64,000 bases of DNA. It comes from Stachybotrys elegans. Taxonomy: Eukaryota > Ascomycota > Sordariomycetes > Hypocreales > Stachybotryaceae. Of the stretch, positions 48,551 through 61,352 are shown piece after piece; the stretch's first letter is position 1, and each line of letters opens with the position of its first letter. The DNA is taken from NCBI GenBank assembly GCA_020746835.1, contig JAGPNK010000001.1:4030001-4094000 (forward strand), read 5' to 3'. A program made the position numbers and the translations under genes. Below the pieces are notes generated by a model. It searched no databases and had not been told where the DNA came from. It worked only from the letters and a program-made list of their open reading frames with translations.

Positions 48551-49649
48551 GGGCGTCGTCGAGGACCGTCTGCGCCCCGAAATAAAGCAAGAGGGGGAAG
48601 GGGTATCAGGTATCCAAGGAAATAACAAGGGAATGAAAAGAAATGCCCTGGGGTCGAGGTGAGTGTAGGGGTGGGATAAATTCGTATGGAACCGAGTCGA
48701 AGATGGCAATTCTGCAGTGACTTGGCAAGGTGAGAGATGCAATGGAAGCACCAGCCCTTGCGCCGATTCACCGCATTAAGTACAGCTCCCTGGGAGGCAA
48801 AGTGGACAGGAACTTGGTGTTTCCGGGTCGAACCAGCCAGCTGGATGGTCTGGCTATCAATCAGTATCTATACCATTTGGCAACCTGCCCGTATAAGTTT
48901 CAGTTAGTTGCCAAGGTAAGCATATGAAAGAGAACTTATGTGGAGCTGCTTCACCACGTCTGTAAACAATGGTTGCTGGTCGGTATATTCTCGGTAGAAT
49001 CCAGCAGCTATCAACTGCTACTCCGTACTAAACCTGAAGATGTATGGGGACCCCTTACCCTGCCCTACCCTGTACCGTGGTCATTGCTTCCTACGAACCA
49101 TGCAACTCACAATTCTCGAGTTTCTTCATCTTTATCTGTGTCTCTTTTATTGATAGTAATACTATTATTATTGAAACCTACATAATTAAATAGGCGGGCT
49201 CAACAATCCGCAGTCCAGAAAAACGGTCAGATATGTGATGATTGACGGGCTAGCCAACACGTATCAATGTGCTCTGCTTACAATGACTTCAGTATTGGCC
49301 TTCAGATGACGACTTGGACAAAAGGCTAGGGTGACTTTTTGCTTCTACTAGCATTTGGCCCAGAGCACCAAAGACAACAATACGAACAACGTCCACACCT
49401 GCGTCAGGCGGACTCAGGAGGACCAGAGATAACTACGCTGGTTCACTTCTAGAGGCAGCCCCAGAATTCTGCGTCGCTTCAACGAACGATGGGGATATCC
49501 AGAGAAAGCCCAAATGGATAGAAATAGAACCCACCAAACCGCCGGCTGTTTCGAAATACGGGTTCAAGATGAGGTGCGCACTCCGACGGTGCGCAAAACC
49601 CACCCGCTTTACTGATACACATGATAGGCTATGAAGAAAACGCGACTTG
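48551..49649. other. Intergenic, Med16 promoter
   Basis: 1.1-kb spacer between the Med16 start and the D-lactate dehydrogenase relic. It carries TACTCCGTA at 49019-49027 (reverse complement of TACGGAGTA). I see no intact gene; any 5' half of the relic is unrecognisable. Confidence 0.5.
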
Positions 49650-49651
49650 AC

Positions 49652-50575
49652 AATGGGAAGGAGGCCAATGCCATCAGATACGATACCATGAAGGACCACG
49701 CGGTCAGCCCGACAGTAGTCCCTGCAGACGGCTCGGTCGTCAAGACAAGGCGCAGCTACAATCTGACGGCCCTCTTGACGGGCTCGGAGGGAACACTGGG
49801 CACGATCACCGAGGTCACGCTGAAGCTCGCCATCATCCCATCCAGCGTCAGCGTGGCGACTGCTACATTTGGCGCCACCAAAGAGGCGGCCGACGCTGCG
49901 TGTCCGATGAGGCGCAGAGGCGTGCCATTGGCTATGCCGGAGTTGATGGACGATATCTTGATGAAGGCCATTGACGAAAATGGAGGTGATGGTGAAAGAA
50001 TGTGGAAAGAGCTCCCAATCCTGTTCCTCAAGTCCACAGACCTACATCAAACACGATATCTTGTGACAGATACGGCCAATGGTGCAAGGTTCTCGGGCGC
50101 TCGGGGTTCAGTGCAGGATGCTGTATGGCCAGTCGGCTAGGATCGCGACCCGAATCCTGTCAATGCAAGGCTTTTCAACCGACCTCAACCCCGGAAGAAG
50201 TCGACTCCCTCTGATATGCGAGGAAGCAGGCTCTGCGGGCAAGCCTGGAAACCCGGCCCGAAGGAACGGAGATCTGGTCCACGGACGTGGTAATGCGGCT
50301 GTCGCAAGTGACAGAACCCATAGGTAAGACTGCAATCCTGAAGGGTAGATGCCATGCTGCTGACGACGGCAAGGAGATCAATCTAAAGCAAGGGCAGGGA
50401 AGCCAAGCCTTTTCGCTATTGTTCCAGGCTACGCCGGAGGCGGCAACTTCCACAAGGTGGTCAATGTGTGACCCCAACAGCGCGGATCAAGCTGCTGCCG
50501 TCCAGGACTGCGTTGATCATACGATGGTCAAGGCGCTCGAGACGGAAGGCACTATTTCGGTATATGCTGATCCGA
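49652..50575 (+). pseudogene. D-lactate dehydrogenase (cytochrome) relic
   Basis: Degraded, 5'-truncated copy of an FAD-linked D-lactate dehydrogenase. Recognisable islands occur in order but in different frames: NAIRYDTMKDHAVSPTVV with ADGSVVKTRR and LLTGSEGTLGTITEVTLKLA (49655-49860); a noisy middle; LETRPEGTEIWSTDVVMRLS near 50240-50305, preceded by an in-frame TGA where the family has Trp; a remnant intron starting GTAAGA at ~50322; GYAGGGNFHKVV (family HxGDGN), ending in a TGA at ~50471; then DPNSADQAAAVQDCVD in another frame. The FAD-binding N-terminal half and the conserved C-terminal GEHAIG region are missing. It cannot encode a working enzyme. The longest intact ORF (49631..50140) would be miscalled as a gene. 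Confidence 0.82.
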
Positions 50576-50595
50576 GCGCCTTGAACAACCGCTGA

Positions 50596-53500
50596 CTGGT
50601 GAATCTTATAGGGAGGGTAGGGGATAGGGCTTGGGACGAAAGCATGTGGTGATAAGATTATGATGCTCGCTGCCCACTAACACGGGAAGCTGTCTTCCCT
50701 GGCAAAAGAGCTCGAGCGTCCTGCTCCTGGCGGAAGAAGGGCTGAAAGATGCCCCTGGTCCATGGTAAGTTGTCTTCAACCCCCGCAACAAAACTAAGTG
50801 ATAATAGTTGGCTACTCGATCTAGGCAAAGTCCTCGATGCGTGGCAAGGCCCGCTCTCAGCTGATGGTATTTCCTCCATGCCGCGAAGGATCGTAGAGCC
50901 GAGGACCCAGCTGGCGCATTAACCATATATCCAATGGATCCGAGTCAGGTGCCCAACGTCCATCCTGATGTGTGGAGCGCAACTGTAGTATCATGAGGCG
51001 AGAGAAGAGTATCAACACGCAGAATACCCATCGACAGTGAAGGGAAAGGGAGGGACAGAGTTCGAAGGCTAAATGCCATGTACTCCTGCTCCTCAACTAG
51101 ACCAAGCAGACAGCGCTCTGTGTACTGCATATCTTCGTGTGTCCATTGCACGATCGACCTGCGGCAGCATCAAGTGGGATCAAATGGAGGGGATGTGTAG
51201 TACACCCTCTCTTCGCGTGAATATGCGGCTTAAATACCGCACCATGCAAGCCCTTCTGCGAGGCATTCCGCACACTGGAGATTACCTGACTTGTACAGAT
51301 GGGCGGCTGCATGGCTGTCAGCATGACATGTCATGTTGGGAGAGTGTGTGCGATGTTACCCAGCAAGGGCCCCTCACGAGGGTAACAATCACAGCGCGAG
51401 AAGCTAGGTAGTGGATGCTCAAGACGGGCCGCTTCATAGAGCGAACGGGTGGCCGCCGCGTTCTCCATGGTCTTGAAACGTCGGCGTCATGCCGCCACGA
51501 GCCATCCGTAGACGGCGCTGTAGTAGTGGCTTTGAGCCAAGACCAAAACAATTTCACTGTCGGGTATTGCGAGCGACGGTGGCGCAAGTTAACGGCCATC
51601 GACAGCAGCTGCCCAACATAGAAAGCAGCTTGTGTTACCGCATCCTTTGACGGGATTGCTGCTGGGGGCCGTTTACATCCGCGTTGAGCGCTCAGCGTAA
51701 TATTGCGACCACACCACACCACGGCCCGGCTCAACCAACAGCTCATAGGGTTACACGAAGCAGGCACACCCACACGAGGCCCGAAGAGGGCATAATGTGA
51801 ATTGGTTTCCAGAACCCGACAAGGTTTGATTCCTTCGAGTCGTGAGGTGACCATTTGCTTTCTCTCCCTCTTCTTTCTTTTTTTGCATTGGAGTATGCTA
51901 GCAAGGTGATTCACTGCCGATCATGTCTTTAGCCGAAGATCACCATGATTTAGCTCGGGGATCGTCTCTTGGGGAGCATGGGAGCGATCATGAATCAAGG
52001 CAAAGCTTGTCAGCATTCCGATTGATTCACCAGCTAACGGGGAAATATTATTTACCCATGTAGTGGAAAAGCCACAAGAACGGCCACTCTGATGCTGATG
52101 CTTCCCCTCTTCGTGCCACAAAAGTGGTCTGCGTGTTTTTGCCGGATTGGTCTCCGACGTAATCCCGACGTGGTAAGATGGTGATGATTGGGATGGTGAT
52201 CTTTTGCAGGATAGGGACGTGTCAGGCGCTGGGTGCAGCCGTTTCTTTGACAACATCCGAGAACAACACCCAGGGACCTCCAAGCAAGGACAGCGCAGCA
52301 AGGCAGCATGGCTAGGACATTTTGCCCTGAGAGAATAGGATAGGCTTCATCCAGGTGGCGCGCGGTCGACGACTAGGAAATAACCCGGGCGCTCTGAAGG
52401 GCAACATTGGTAGGATAATGCGATTGGACAAAGCAAGGTTCGTGTTCGTGGCGGTAATGGCTGACCAGTTCTCCTTAGCCTGCCAACTTGTTTCGACGGT
52501 GAACCTTGGGCGGCTTTCGCACTGGTCATCTTTGGGCCGATGCACGATTCGTAGGATCGGACGGGGGAGCACATCTTTGACCGCCAACTGGCTGTACTTG
52601 GATGTGTTTTGAAGAGACCCCAGAAGTCCGGGACCTGAATCCTGGGTTCAGCCCTGCGCGGCCGCGCGTGTTGTTGGATGTATTCACATGGTTGCTCGAC
52701 AACAAGACAACAAGAGTGTCGAACAGCGTCCAAGCTCAAGCTCCTACCACTTGCATGCTGGGGGAGGCGCGGGAAAATGTCTGTTTGCGCAGCATGATAA
52801 GAATATCAAGTCGAACAGGGCCCGAGATGAGCCAGCCCGCCCCCGGCCTAGGTCTAGTGTTGGGCAGACGTTATTTCGTCGGTATATAGAGCGATACCGA
52901 GAGCTTCCGCCTGGATACCATTCATCCATGGCCTTGAAACACCTGTCATAATGTTGGAGGACAGTAATAGCAACACACCAAAGTACGCAAGATCGACAGA
53001 CCAGCAATTGAGACTCTAAGGGACCGATGATGAACCTGGAGCCTCCTGATTTTGGGGCTCAAGCACACATCGTAGCGGAACCTGGGATGTTTTCTACGAG
53101 CTCGGTCTTGCCCACAGCGGGAAAGCACAACCAGGGGGTTGCATTGAATATGCAAACCAGTGCATAAGGCAGGTGACTGCCTACTACGGAGTAGGTAGGT
53201 ACGATAAGTAATATTGAGGTACATAGGTACAGCAGCCGGCACCTCCCATTAAGTAGGGGATATTAGCATTATGGGAGATGCCGTGGAAGGCGTGCCCCCT
53301 TTCTTTCTTGCCAGGTTCAGCTCGGAAAGCACAACTGGCATGCTGAAGCAGGACGGCATTGTGAGGAGAATCTCAGCAGCTTTGGCAAGGGATTCCTGAC
53401 ATCGGGACACGGGAGTTGCCATCGCCGGCTGGCTCATCCCTCATCGCGGACCAGAACCAGACCGCCGTGGTTCCATCCAGGTGCCAGGTCACTGCCAGCG

Positions 53501-54493
53501 CTGAGGGCGCATCCACTGCGGCGAAGTGCCCGTGTGGAACCGGAGTTTTAGCTGGTGGAGGCCCTTGCCAGCCTCGCTCAACATGGCACCTACCTTCCTG
53601 CGCTAAGGGCTACCGTGGGCCTGGGAAGCCCTGAGACATGAGCCCGGGAAGCTCTCACCTGGGCCGCCTCATGGCTTCTCTCGCCGCCGCCTCCTCATTC
53701 AAACCTCCTTCCTGCTAATCCGTGCTGCGGGGACAAGCCAACGCAGATGCAGATGCGGGTGCAGGTGCAGGCTGCTGAGCCAAGTGGGCACCTTCAAAGG
53801 TAGTCCGACCTAGTCCCCCCTTCTTGTCCCTCCCATCGGTGATAGGACCGCCTCCCAAGCAAGGGCTCACTCACGCTATCTGGCTGGTGTTGAAGCTCGC
53901 GGGGCTGGTTTTATTGTGTGGCTCCCCCAACCTAATATGGGCAGGGACATGGTCCGCTCCTGGATCTCGCGCGCAAGAGCATGGATGACGGGCTACCGAC
54001 CTTACAGAGCAGGTACAAAGTAGTAGCACGCGCGGAGCACCACCACCACCACGCGACAAAAAAAAAGGACATGGACACCTTATAGCATTAATGGGAAGAG
54101 TCCGAGCCCAAGATTGAGTCGAGTGCCCCGGCCTCGACTTTGCAAGCCGGCTGCTCTGCCGTCGCATACATCTAAACCGCCCGCGTGTTGTGGAATTTGT
54201 TCCTCCTTCTCTCTCTTTTTGTCTTCCCGGCCCTGCATCACCTAAATGAGAGCTCGCTCCTTCGCTGCTTCGCCCGACAAGGTTCAGAGCAGCTCAACTT
54301 TGTTGACCTTGTCAGTCCTTCAGCCGTAACTCATCTTGTTGCCTCTCCACCCGTTCCTTGCCGGGCTCACCCAGGCCCTTCCTCTCATTTCTTTTTCCGT
54401 TTCCCAAATCCCATATCATCTGTGGCGGCTCGACGTCATTGTGTCTCAGCCCGTTACTCTCTAGCTCTGGTTCTTTACTGTCGCCGCTTACCA

Positions 54494-54525
<32 letters not shown>

Positions 54526-54775
54526 CGCGGACCGGCGAGGTTAAGCGCGAGCTTGGCCTGAATGCATTCGTACGCATCGTCGTCCTTGACCTCCTCTCCT
54601 AAACCATCGACCTTGGACGAGACGGGAGCTTTTCTGTACTGGGTCGGCGACCAGAGGAGCTCTCGAGTAGCAAGGACTCGACCTCATCTCGGTGTCGTGT
54701 TTGGTGGCTCTAAATTTGTCTAAATTGCAAGCCCCGGTCTTGGCCACGCCTGTACAGCTCCTTGCTAGGGCGGCT
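50596..54775. other. 4.2-kb intergenic region
   Basis: Region between the pseudogene and the next gene. It contains one TACGGAGTA copy (53185-53193) and the poly-C tract near 54.5 kb. Several ORFs of 60-200 codons lack recognisable content and start at non-ATG codons or overlap each other; I do not support any as genes. Its decayed neighbour suggests it may be old, eroding sequence. Confidence 0.5.
54494..54522. repeat. 29-nt poly-C homopolymer
   Basis: Uninterrupted run of 29 C, 254 bp upstream of the ATG at 54776. On the other strand this is G29. Such a run is rare and prone to sequencing length error. Confidence 0.85.
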
Positions 54776-57700
54776 ATGAGCAGCAGGGCTTGGATGCCAA
54801 CCATGGTCCTGGATGATGAATCGGTACATGGAAAATGGACTCCGGTCGACGCCGGCAGCCTGGCTCCGACGTTTGACAGCGAGGACGGCAATGGCGAACT
54901 TAGGACGTTTCTCGACAGCGCTTCCACCACGACACGGTCCAACTCCGTCACCTCGAGCTTGCCCAGTGCCTTTTTGATATCCAGCAGCACAAGCGCCGAT
55001 ACGATGCAGATGGGGCGGAGACCAAACAGAAACAAGCACCCGAAACTAACGCTCAAGGCGCAAGCCCAGGCTCGGGCGTCGGATGCTCGAGCAGCGGCAA
55101 GGGTTGATCAGGACGACGGAACCATCAGACCCGACAGCAATGACGAACGCACCAGCACCCGCGACTTGAGTAGAATGGGGGGCACTGGTCGTGGCCGACG
55201 TCGTCGAATACCCCCCGTGCTTCTCCTGTCGCCCTCAGTGTCGTCCCTGGGCTCATTCGACTATTCCGAGTACCGGCAGTATCAACGATGGGAGCTGGAG
55301 ATTGAACGTCAACAAGTCCAGAACCCGACGAGCCAAGCGGACCCGGGCGAGCAGGAGGACCCGTGGTTCAGCAACCCTCAGCTCCGTCGATTCGATCAGC
55401 ACCTTCTGCCAGAGCAGAGGCCATTCGCGCCTCGAAGTCCCGCATCCGCCGAGCCCTTGACCTCAGCCTCGGTAGGGCTGAGTACCTCTATCCACGATAC
55501 TGGCTTTGCGCAACAAGAAGGGGACGAGACATCGGCTGCATACCACACGGTTCCATCGGCAATGATGATGACGAGAGAGGAATTCGAAGCTCTACCACCG
55601 ACGATACAGCGAAAGGTAAGGGCTTTTTCCCTTGTTCTTCTTTTATTTTAACAAGCACATTTCCTTTGGTTTTGTTGTTCAACTTCGGCTGGCCTACTCA
55701 GTCAGTATGCTTAGGACGAAGAGGTTCAAGAAAAGCAAGTGCAAGAGGACCCAGCGGTAGTATGGGGGCTATTCTGGTGGTTTAACCAAAGGTCCATTTC
55801 CTATGACAAACCCGCTCATCTCGGCCGCTTTTTGCTCCTGGCGCCCGGGATGTTACGGTAACCATGCGGATGGATGCGCCAGTGTGCAGCAAACTTGCTT
55901 TCAGGTTGTAGCCGGATCGATGGGGGGATTCCCGCCTTGCTACGTACCCAGAGGCTGCCATTTGCCAGTTTGGCGAATCTGCCAGATTGCCGTTGGAAGC
56001 ACACCGCCGCCATGCCGCCACCTCGCTCTACGCACGTTTGCTGCCGTCCCCTCCGTTCAAATCCTTTCTCCACCGTTCATGGACAGCTACCAGTCGGCAT
56101 TGTTCGATCCCGCGTTCGTTGGTAGCCACTCGAATGGATTCTGGAACGATAGCCAATGGGTCGTCATGTGGTCGCCATTGCGCTCAGGCATTTCTGCCCA
56201 TCTCTCCCCACTATCGGCCAGACCGCAAGCGCGGCGCGGCGAGCAGCGATTGGGTTGAATCCGGATGAACTCGTCCACTACAGGCCCAACAGTTCCCTCC
56301 CAAGGTCCCTGATGAAGGGAGCAATTATGGAACCGCGAGCTTGGTGCTGCTCGGGAACTAGAGTCTAGTTGGACCATATTTATGGGGTCAGGCATTTGGG
56401 CGAAAACAATGCCGAAGCCGATACAGATACAGACGGAGCCTGCCTGCCTGTCTCATTTCCCGAGAGAGATTGTCGGCTCTCCGCCGTCTATCATCGTTGG
56501 TTGGCAAGTGCCGGGCGTCAGCCACCACATCTACCACCGCGTCTACCACCGCATCTACCGGGGACTATCTGGAGTGACTTCAGGTGAAAGGCCGAATGGC
56601 AGCTTGATTCCGTCCACCAGCTCCTCGGCACCCAGCTCAGATCGGATCGGCGACAAAAGCTCCTGTCATGCCATGTCTCGACATGGACGATGCTCAGCTG
56701 TCAAACTCAAAAGGATGAGCCAAAAGTCTTGGGGCTCCACCTCTGGCCAGGGTCTACCTAGTAGGCGGCTTAGCGCTGGTCTCACGTCACAGAAGAGCGC
56801 CTACCTAGGGGGGCAATGAGCTGCGAGCCTCCAATCCATGATCCCGACAACGAGAAGAGAGGGGGAAAAAAAACAACAACAATCCAAAGCAACTCGGGAC
56901 ATGCATGTCCACATTGGGATTGTCCGCCCCTCTCTTGTCCCCTCTCTATCTCCCCCGAAGGCTTCCGAAGGCTTGCTAGTGGCATGCTGCCATGTGACGC
57001 GCGCCGCCTCCCATGTGCCCGCAAAGCAAAAACCCTGCAGCCATGCAGCCACGGCAAAAGAACGACCCAATGGGGCTCCACCCTTCACTTTGCATCTCAT
57101 CCCATCAATCCATCAATCATCCAGCCCATCACACTGCTTGCAGGCATGCACCTGCAGTAGCGTCTTCGGTAACCCTTTGGCCACCAAGCAGGGTCCCCCT
57201 TTGGGCGGCAGCCTGCGTGTGTGCCTGTCTCTTGCCGGGTGTTTGGTGATTCATTCATTCATTCATTCATTCGCCTCTTGATACTCACCGCAAAACATCA
57301 TCCTCGTTCCCATGCCGCCGCCGCCCTCGCATCCCTGTTGACGGCGACGTGCGTGCTCACCTTACCTTACCTTGCCTTTCCTTGCCTCTCTCAAGGGTCT
57401 CATCTCATCCCCCGCCTTCTGTTTCGCTGTTTCTTTCTTCCCACCCCCCCCCTAGCGCGCCTCAATCTTCATCGGCCCCAGACGCTGCTGTTTTTGGCAT
57501 CGTTTCCATCCAGCCCACATGCTTCATCACCTTGCCTTGAACCACGTCTTGACCGACCCATAACACCTCGACTGGGGACTGGACTGCTGCTGCATGTACC
57601 ACAGCTGAATGAGAGTTCATCAACTGTGGATTCACATCCATCTTATAAACCTTGCTCTGGTGGCCCTCCTCCCTTTTATGCCTCCCCTCTCTCCTCCTGT

Positions 57701-59193
57701 CCCTTGCATCATCTTCTCTCCTCTTCCCTCCTCTACCCAGAGGTTTCACTCGCACTTGTCCTCATTTACTGGTTTTGCATAAACATAACGACTCAACGAT
57801 CACGACTGACGTTAGCTACCTCTTCCAGTACTTCTCCACGCTAGAGCGCCTGCGCTTTGCCCAGGATTCTTGCCTCTCGTACTACACGAACCAACCCGAT
57901 ACCGGCCTGGATCCCAGCCACCACGATACCTACCCGTCACACGGGCCAGGAGACACTCGTCCTCGCATCACTTCCACAGACCTTCGTTTCTACGCCAGCC
58001 TGCCTGATAAAATCAGGCGACGGCATCTGAGCGAGGAGGAACAGCTTGTGCTGCAGCGCCATCGTCAAAGTGTTATTCTCGACGCTGCCGACGAGGCCCT
58101 GGTGAAAGCTGGGAGGAAGCAGGCCGCCACCTCACCCACTGACGACCACCACGCCGTTTCTCTAATCGAATCAGAGTACGACGAACCTTGGGTGCTGGAT
58201 CCCATCGAACAATACCCCCACTCAGCTCAAGATATGGAAGGCCTATACGAGAGCTTCAGGTGGCTGGACGAGGATGAGGATCTGGATTTGAGGCTCTACC
58301 TGGATGACTATCACATCAATCTTCGTGAGGAAGTCCCCCGTGCGAGCACCAACCACCGTCCAACTTTCCGTCGCCACCTGTCTGTCTCCAAGCTGCCATT
58401 TGGCCGCTCCTCGGTCTCGTATCCCCGCCCCTCCACCGACAGTGCCAATCCCAGTGGCGCTCCCACTCGCAGAAAGTCCAAAGCGCTGTCCATGATATCT
58501 CCCAACAGGCAAGCCGCGCCTGCTGCCCCCGCCGCCATTGACCCCTACGCGGCCCATTATCAGGACCCCGAAGCACGCATGAAGCTGCGCGTCTACTTGG
58601 CTTCGCCGCAGAAGTTTGACGAGGCCATTGAGTTTGGCTTTCCGTCTGTCGACCAGGTCCAGGGTCCCGATGAGAAGCATGGCCCCAGGGCAAGCTCTCG
58701 GCAACAAGGTCTTGCTGCCGACGACCAACTGTGCACATTCCTAGATGACGACGATGACCAGTCGCTCGCCAATAGCGACATGGCAACCACTCCAGACCCG
58801 GATTCTCCTCGCACGCCCGACATGGTTGAGAAACCCCTCCTGATGCGCCTGGGCCGCGCGAGCTCGGACCTTCAAGGGAAGCAACACCACGCCAATATTC
58901 GTGGAGACTATGCACATGCCCCTGCTTCGTCCCGCGAGATGACGTTGCGCATGACATTGACCCGTCCGGACTTGCGAGCACACGAAGAGCAGATATACGG
59001 GTGGCAACGAGATGTCACGGCCGTGAGGGGTCCTTCGCGCGACGTCCCGGCCTCAGCGCACAGCTACCGAGACGGGCTCATCAAACGCAGCATCGAGCGA
59101 CAGTTTGCAGCCATCGATCAAGAGAACGAATGTTGCCTGAATAACGAAAATGGGGTGGTCAAACGATTGTGGAACCGTGTCAGACGTACATGA
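54776..59193 (+). CDS. Conserved filamentous-ascomycete protein, two exons across a 2.2-kb intron
   Basis: Modelled as exons 54776..55615 and 57829..59193, giving 734 residues. The longer reading frame in exon 1 opens with GTG at 54692, so the first ATG (54776) is used. Exon 1 ends EEFEALPPTIQRK before a GTAAGG donor; exon 2 begins YFSTLERLRF after CTTCCAG; both are phase 0. Exon 2 has no in-frame ATG before ~125 codons in, so it needs an upstream exon. The two halves read as one conserved block followed by DLRFYASLPDKIRRRHLS and SVILDAADEALVKAG. The rest is low-complexity and acidic (SFRWLDEDEDLDLRLYLDDY), with a phosphorylatable Ser-rich middle. No enzymatic motif or membrane segment is seen; function unknown. 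The 2,213-nt intron is exceptional, so two separate genes remain possible. Confidence 0.62.
57249..57272. repeat. (ATTC)n microsatellite
   Basis: About six tandem ATTC units inside the long intron of the preceding gene model. Confidence 0.9.
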
Positions 59194-60243
59194 TTGCCTG
59201 TCACCACAAGAGTCAATCACGGTTTATGGCTCATTGACCTCTATGGTGGGCTGACTAGCTGCTCATCATCAACAAACGACTTCTACCATTCCACTTCTTC
59301 TTGTTTTATTTGTGTTTCCTTTTCATTGTGCACCTGCTTTATTGTACGTACTTCATATACCCCGACTTAGCGTTTCATTGTCTCATGTACTTCTGCTTGA
59401 CGGCTCATTTGTACTCGGGCCTCATGACATGCCTATTATTATCACTTATCTTACATCAATACATAAAATCGCGTGGCGAGGAGTTTGAGACTTGAACACG
59501 TACAATTGCTTTGCTTGCTCGGTGAGACAGTATGGGACGTGAGCTCGCCAATTCCTGTTCCCTTTCTCTCTTCACCTTCCTTCGCTTCTCATCCTTTCGC
59601 AAAGGGGAGCTTGGTGCCAGCAGAGCCCCTCTCGACGCTAGCACCACGAATCTTGGCGCTGCGAGTCTGTGGGGAAGTAGGCGAGGGCAAGGGGACGACA
59701 CATGCAAGGGCAAGGCACAGGCATACCGCGGCCAATAGCACATGACGAGTTGGAGAAGGGGTGGTTCTGCCATGCAGCTGCTTGGCCCGTGAGATCCGCT
59801 CCGGCAGCTCGAACATGTGTATACGCCACTGCACGATGGAACTGAAACAAACAAACTGCGGCAATTACGTACTTGTCTCTTTTTCTTCTTCTCTCTTCTC
59901 CTTTTTTTTCTTCTCACTGGCCCGGGTCTCAGAGTTAGGCAGGGGAGGAGAAAAGACGCAGGTGCAAGGCGAGGGATGGAGAACTATGATCCTAGATGTC
60001 TGACTGGCCTACCCAACGCCCCGGTGGTTGGAAAGCAACTCAAGACACCATTTCACATTGACACCCATTCGCTTAAAGCTGTCGGTGGGACGTGATTTCA
60101 TGCGAACCTTATGCAGGGGGGAAGAGAAGAAGATGCAGGATGAGGAACCGAAAGGGCTGCACGATGTCTTCTATTGCAGTTCGCCTACTGCACAACCCCT
60201 GGCACCTGTATCAAGTACGGGAGGATTGCCTGTCAGCAGCTGA

Positions 60244-60258
60244 CCCCCCCCCCCCCCC
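60244..60258. repeat. Poly-C run followed by (CT)n
   Basis: Fifteen C residues then CT repeats, seen directly. Confidence 0.85.
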
Positions 60259-60614
60259 TCTCTCTCTACTTGCCCCTTACGGGGGATCTTGAACGGCCGA
60301 CATGGCATAGGCACGTTTGGCTGCACGACTGAGGACGGGGAGGAGACGCATCCTTGTTAAACGAAGAGAAAGGCGAAGAGAGGAGACAAAGACCGGACAG
60401 CAAGGACAAGGGCATTTGACAAGGAAGAGGGGGGAGAAAAAAAAAGAGAGACACTTGTAAGTTTAGAGACAAGACAACGACGACGAGGTTACCAAAGTAG
60501 AACCTAATGCTCCTCCTTCTTCCCCCCACCCAACAAATAGGCAAGGGAGGGGGGGCCCACGCTTGGGACCGTGCGCCTGGTATTCGGCTCTTGCTGGGGA
60601 GGACATCATAATCC

Positions 60615-60649
60615 CTCTCTCTCTGTGTGTGTGTGTCTCTCTCTCTCTT
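60615..60649. repeat. (CT)n(GT)n(CT)n microsatellite
   Basis: Compound dinucleotide repeat, seen directly. Confidence 0.88.
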
Positions 60650-61352
60650 TGTCAAAGCGCTGGTGGCTTGGGGATGTGCGGCTCCTCTCTGCTGCATCGT
60701 GCATTGCCTGCTCAAGTGGGCAGTCACGCTATGCAGGCGGATGGAAGAGAATGCCAGGCCGCACACTATTGCCAACTGCATCGGGGATCGGCATGTCCTT
60801 AAGCGATGAGCGGACGGTGGGAGCATGTCCACATGTGGATGTGTAAACGAGCAGAGAGGATCGTGATGCACAGTCAAAGCATTGTTGCGCGGAGGAGAGG
60901 CAGTACTCGAAGAATGTATGTTTTCCATTTCACTATCCATGACCTCGTGTATAGCCTTCCTCCCCCTCGTGGTGTAGGTACCTGATGGCTGCTATATCAA
61001 AGAAAAACCAAAACCTATGGAAAAAAAAAATTAACCTAAAAAGAGAGACTGGTGAAGGGGGAGCGGGCTTTCAAACAACCGTGATCCTCCTATCGAGGTG
61101 GTACTGCAGGCTTCGCGCGCGTGCCCTCCCTGAAACACAAGTGTTGTACATATCCCCATCTATGTATGCAGGACCCGTCAATACTGGCAGAGTGACGACG
61201 ACGTTGAGCAAGAGAGTTGGTTGCTTTCCACCCCTAGTCGTCAATGCCTGCTGCCCAGCGAAGGGCATGTGCAGGAGCAGGTGTGAGGATGTCCCGGCAG
61301 CCCTATCATCACATTTCATACACCGTGTTGCAATATCTCATGTCCCCCCTAA

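Larger units (their letters stand above)
59194..61352. other. 2.2-kb intergenic region, convergent
   Basis: Spacer between the 3' ends of the two-exon gene (+) and Vps10 (-). It has a C15 run followed by CT repeats at 60244-60270 and a CT/GT mixed microsatellite at 60615-60649. I see no gene. Confidence 0.55.

Noticed and set aside
51318..51914. 198-codon minus-strand ORF
   Set aside because: No recognisable motif, no splice context, and composition like the surrounding noncoding DNA.
56080..56140. tRNA B-box-like sequence (GTTCGATCC)
   Set aside because: No A box, anticodon arm or acceptor stem could be fitted around it.
57652..57828. N-terminal hydrophobic extension of the reading frame of exon 2 (looks like a signal peptide)
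   Set aside because: It opens with TTG, not ATG, and lies in C/T-rich promoter- or intron-like sequence; a clean CTTCCAG acceptor at 57828 explains the coding start better.
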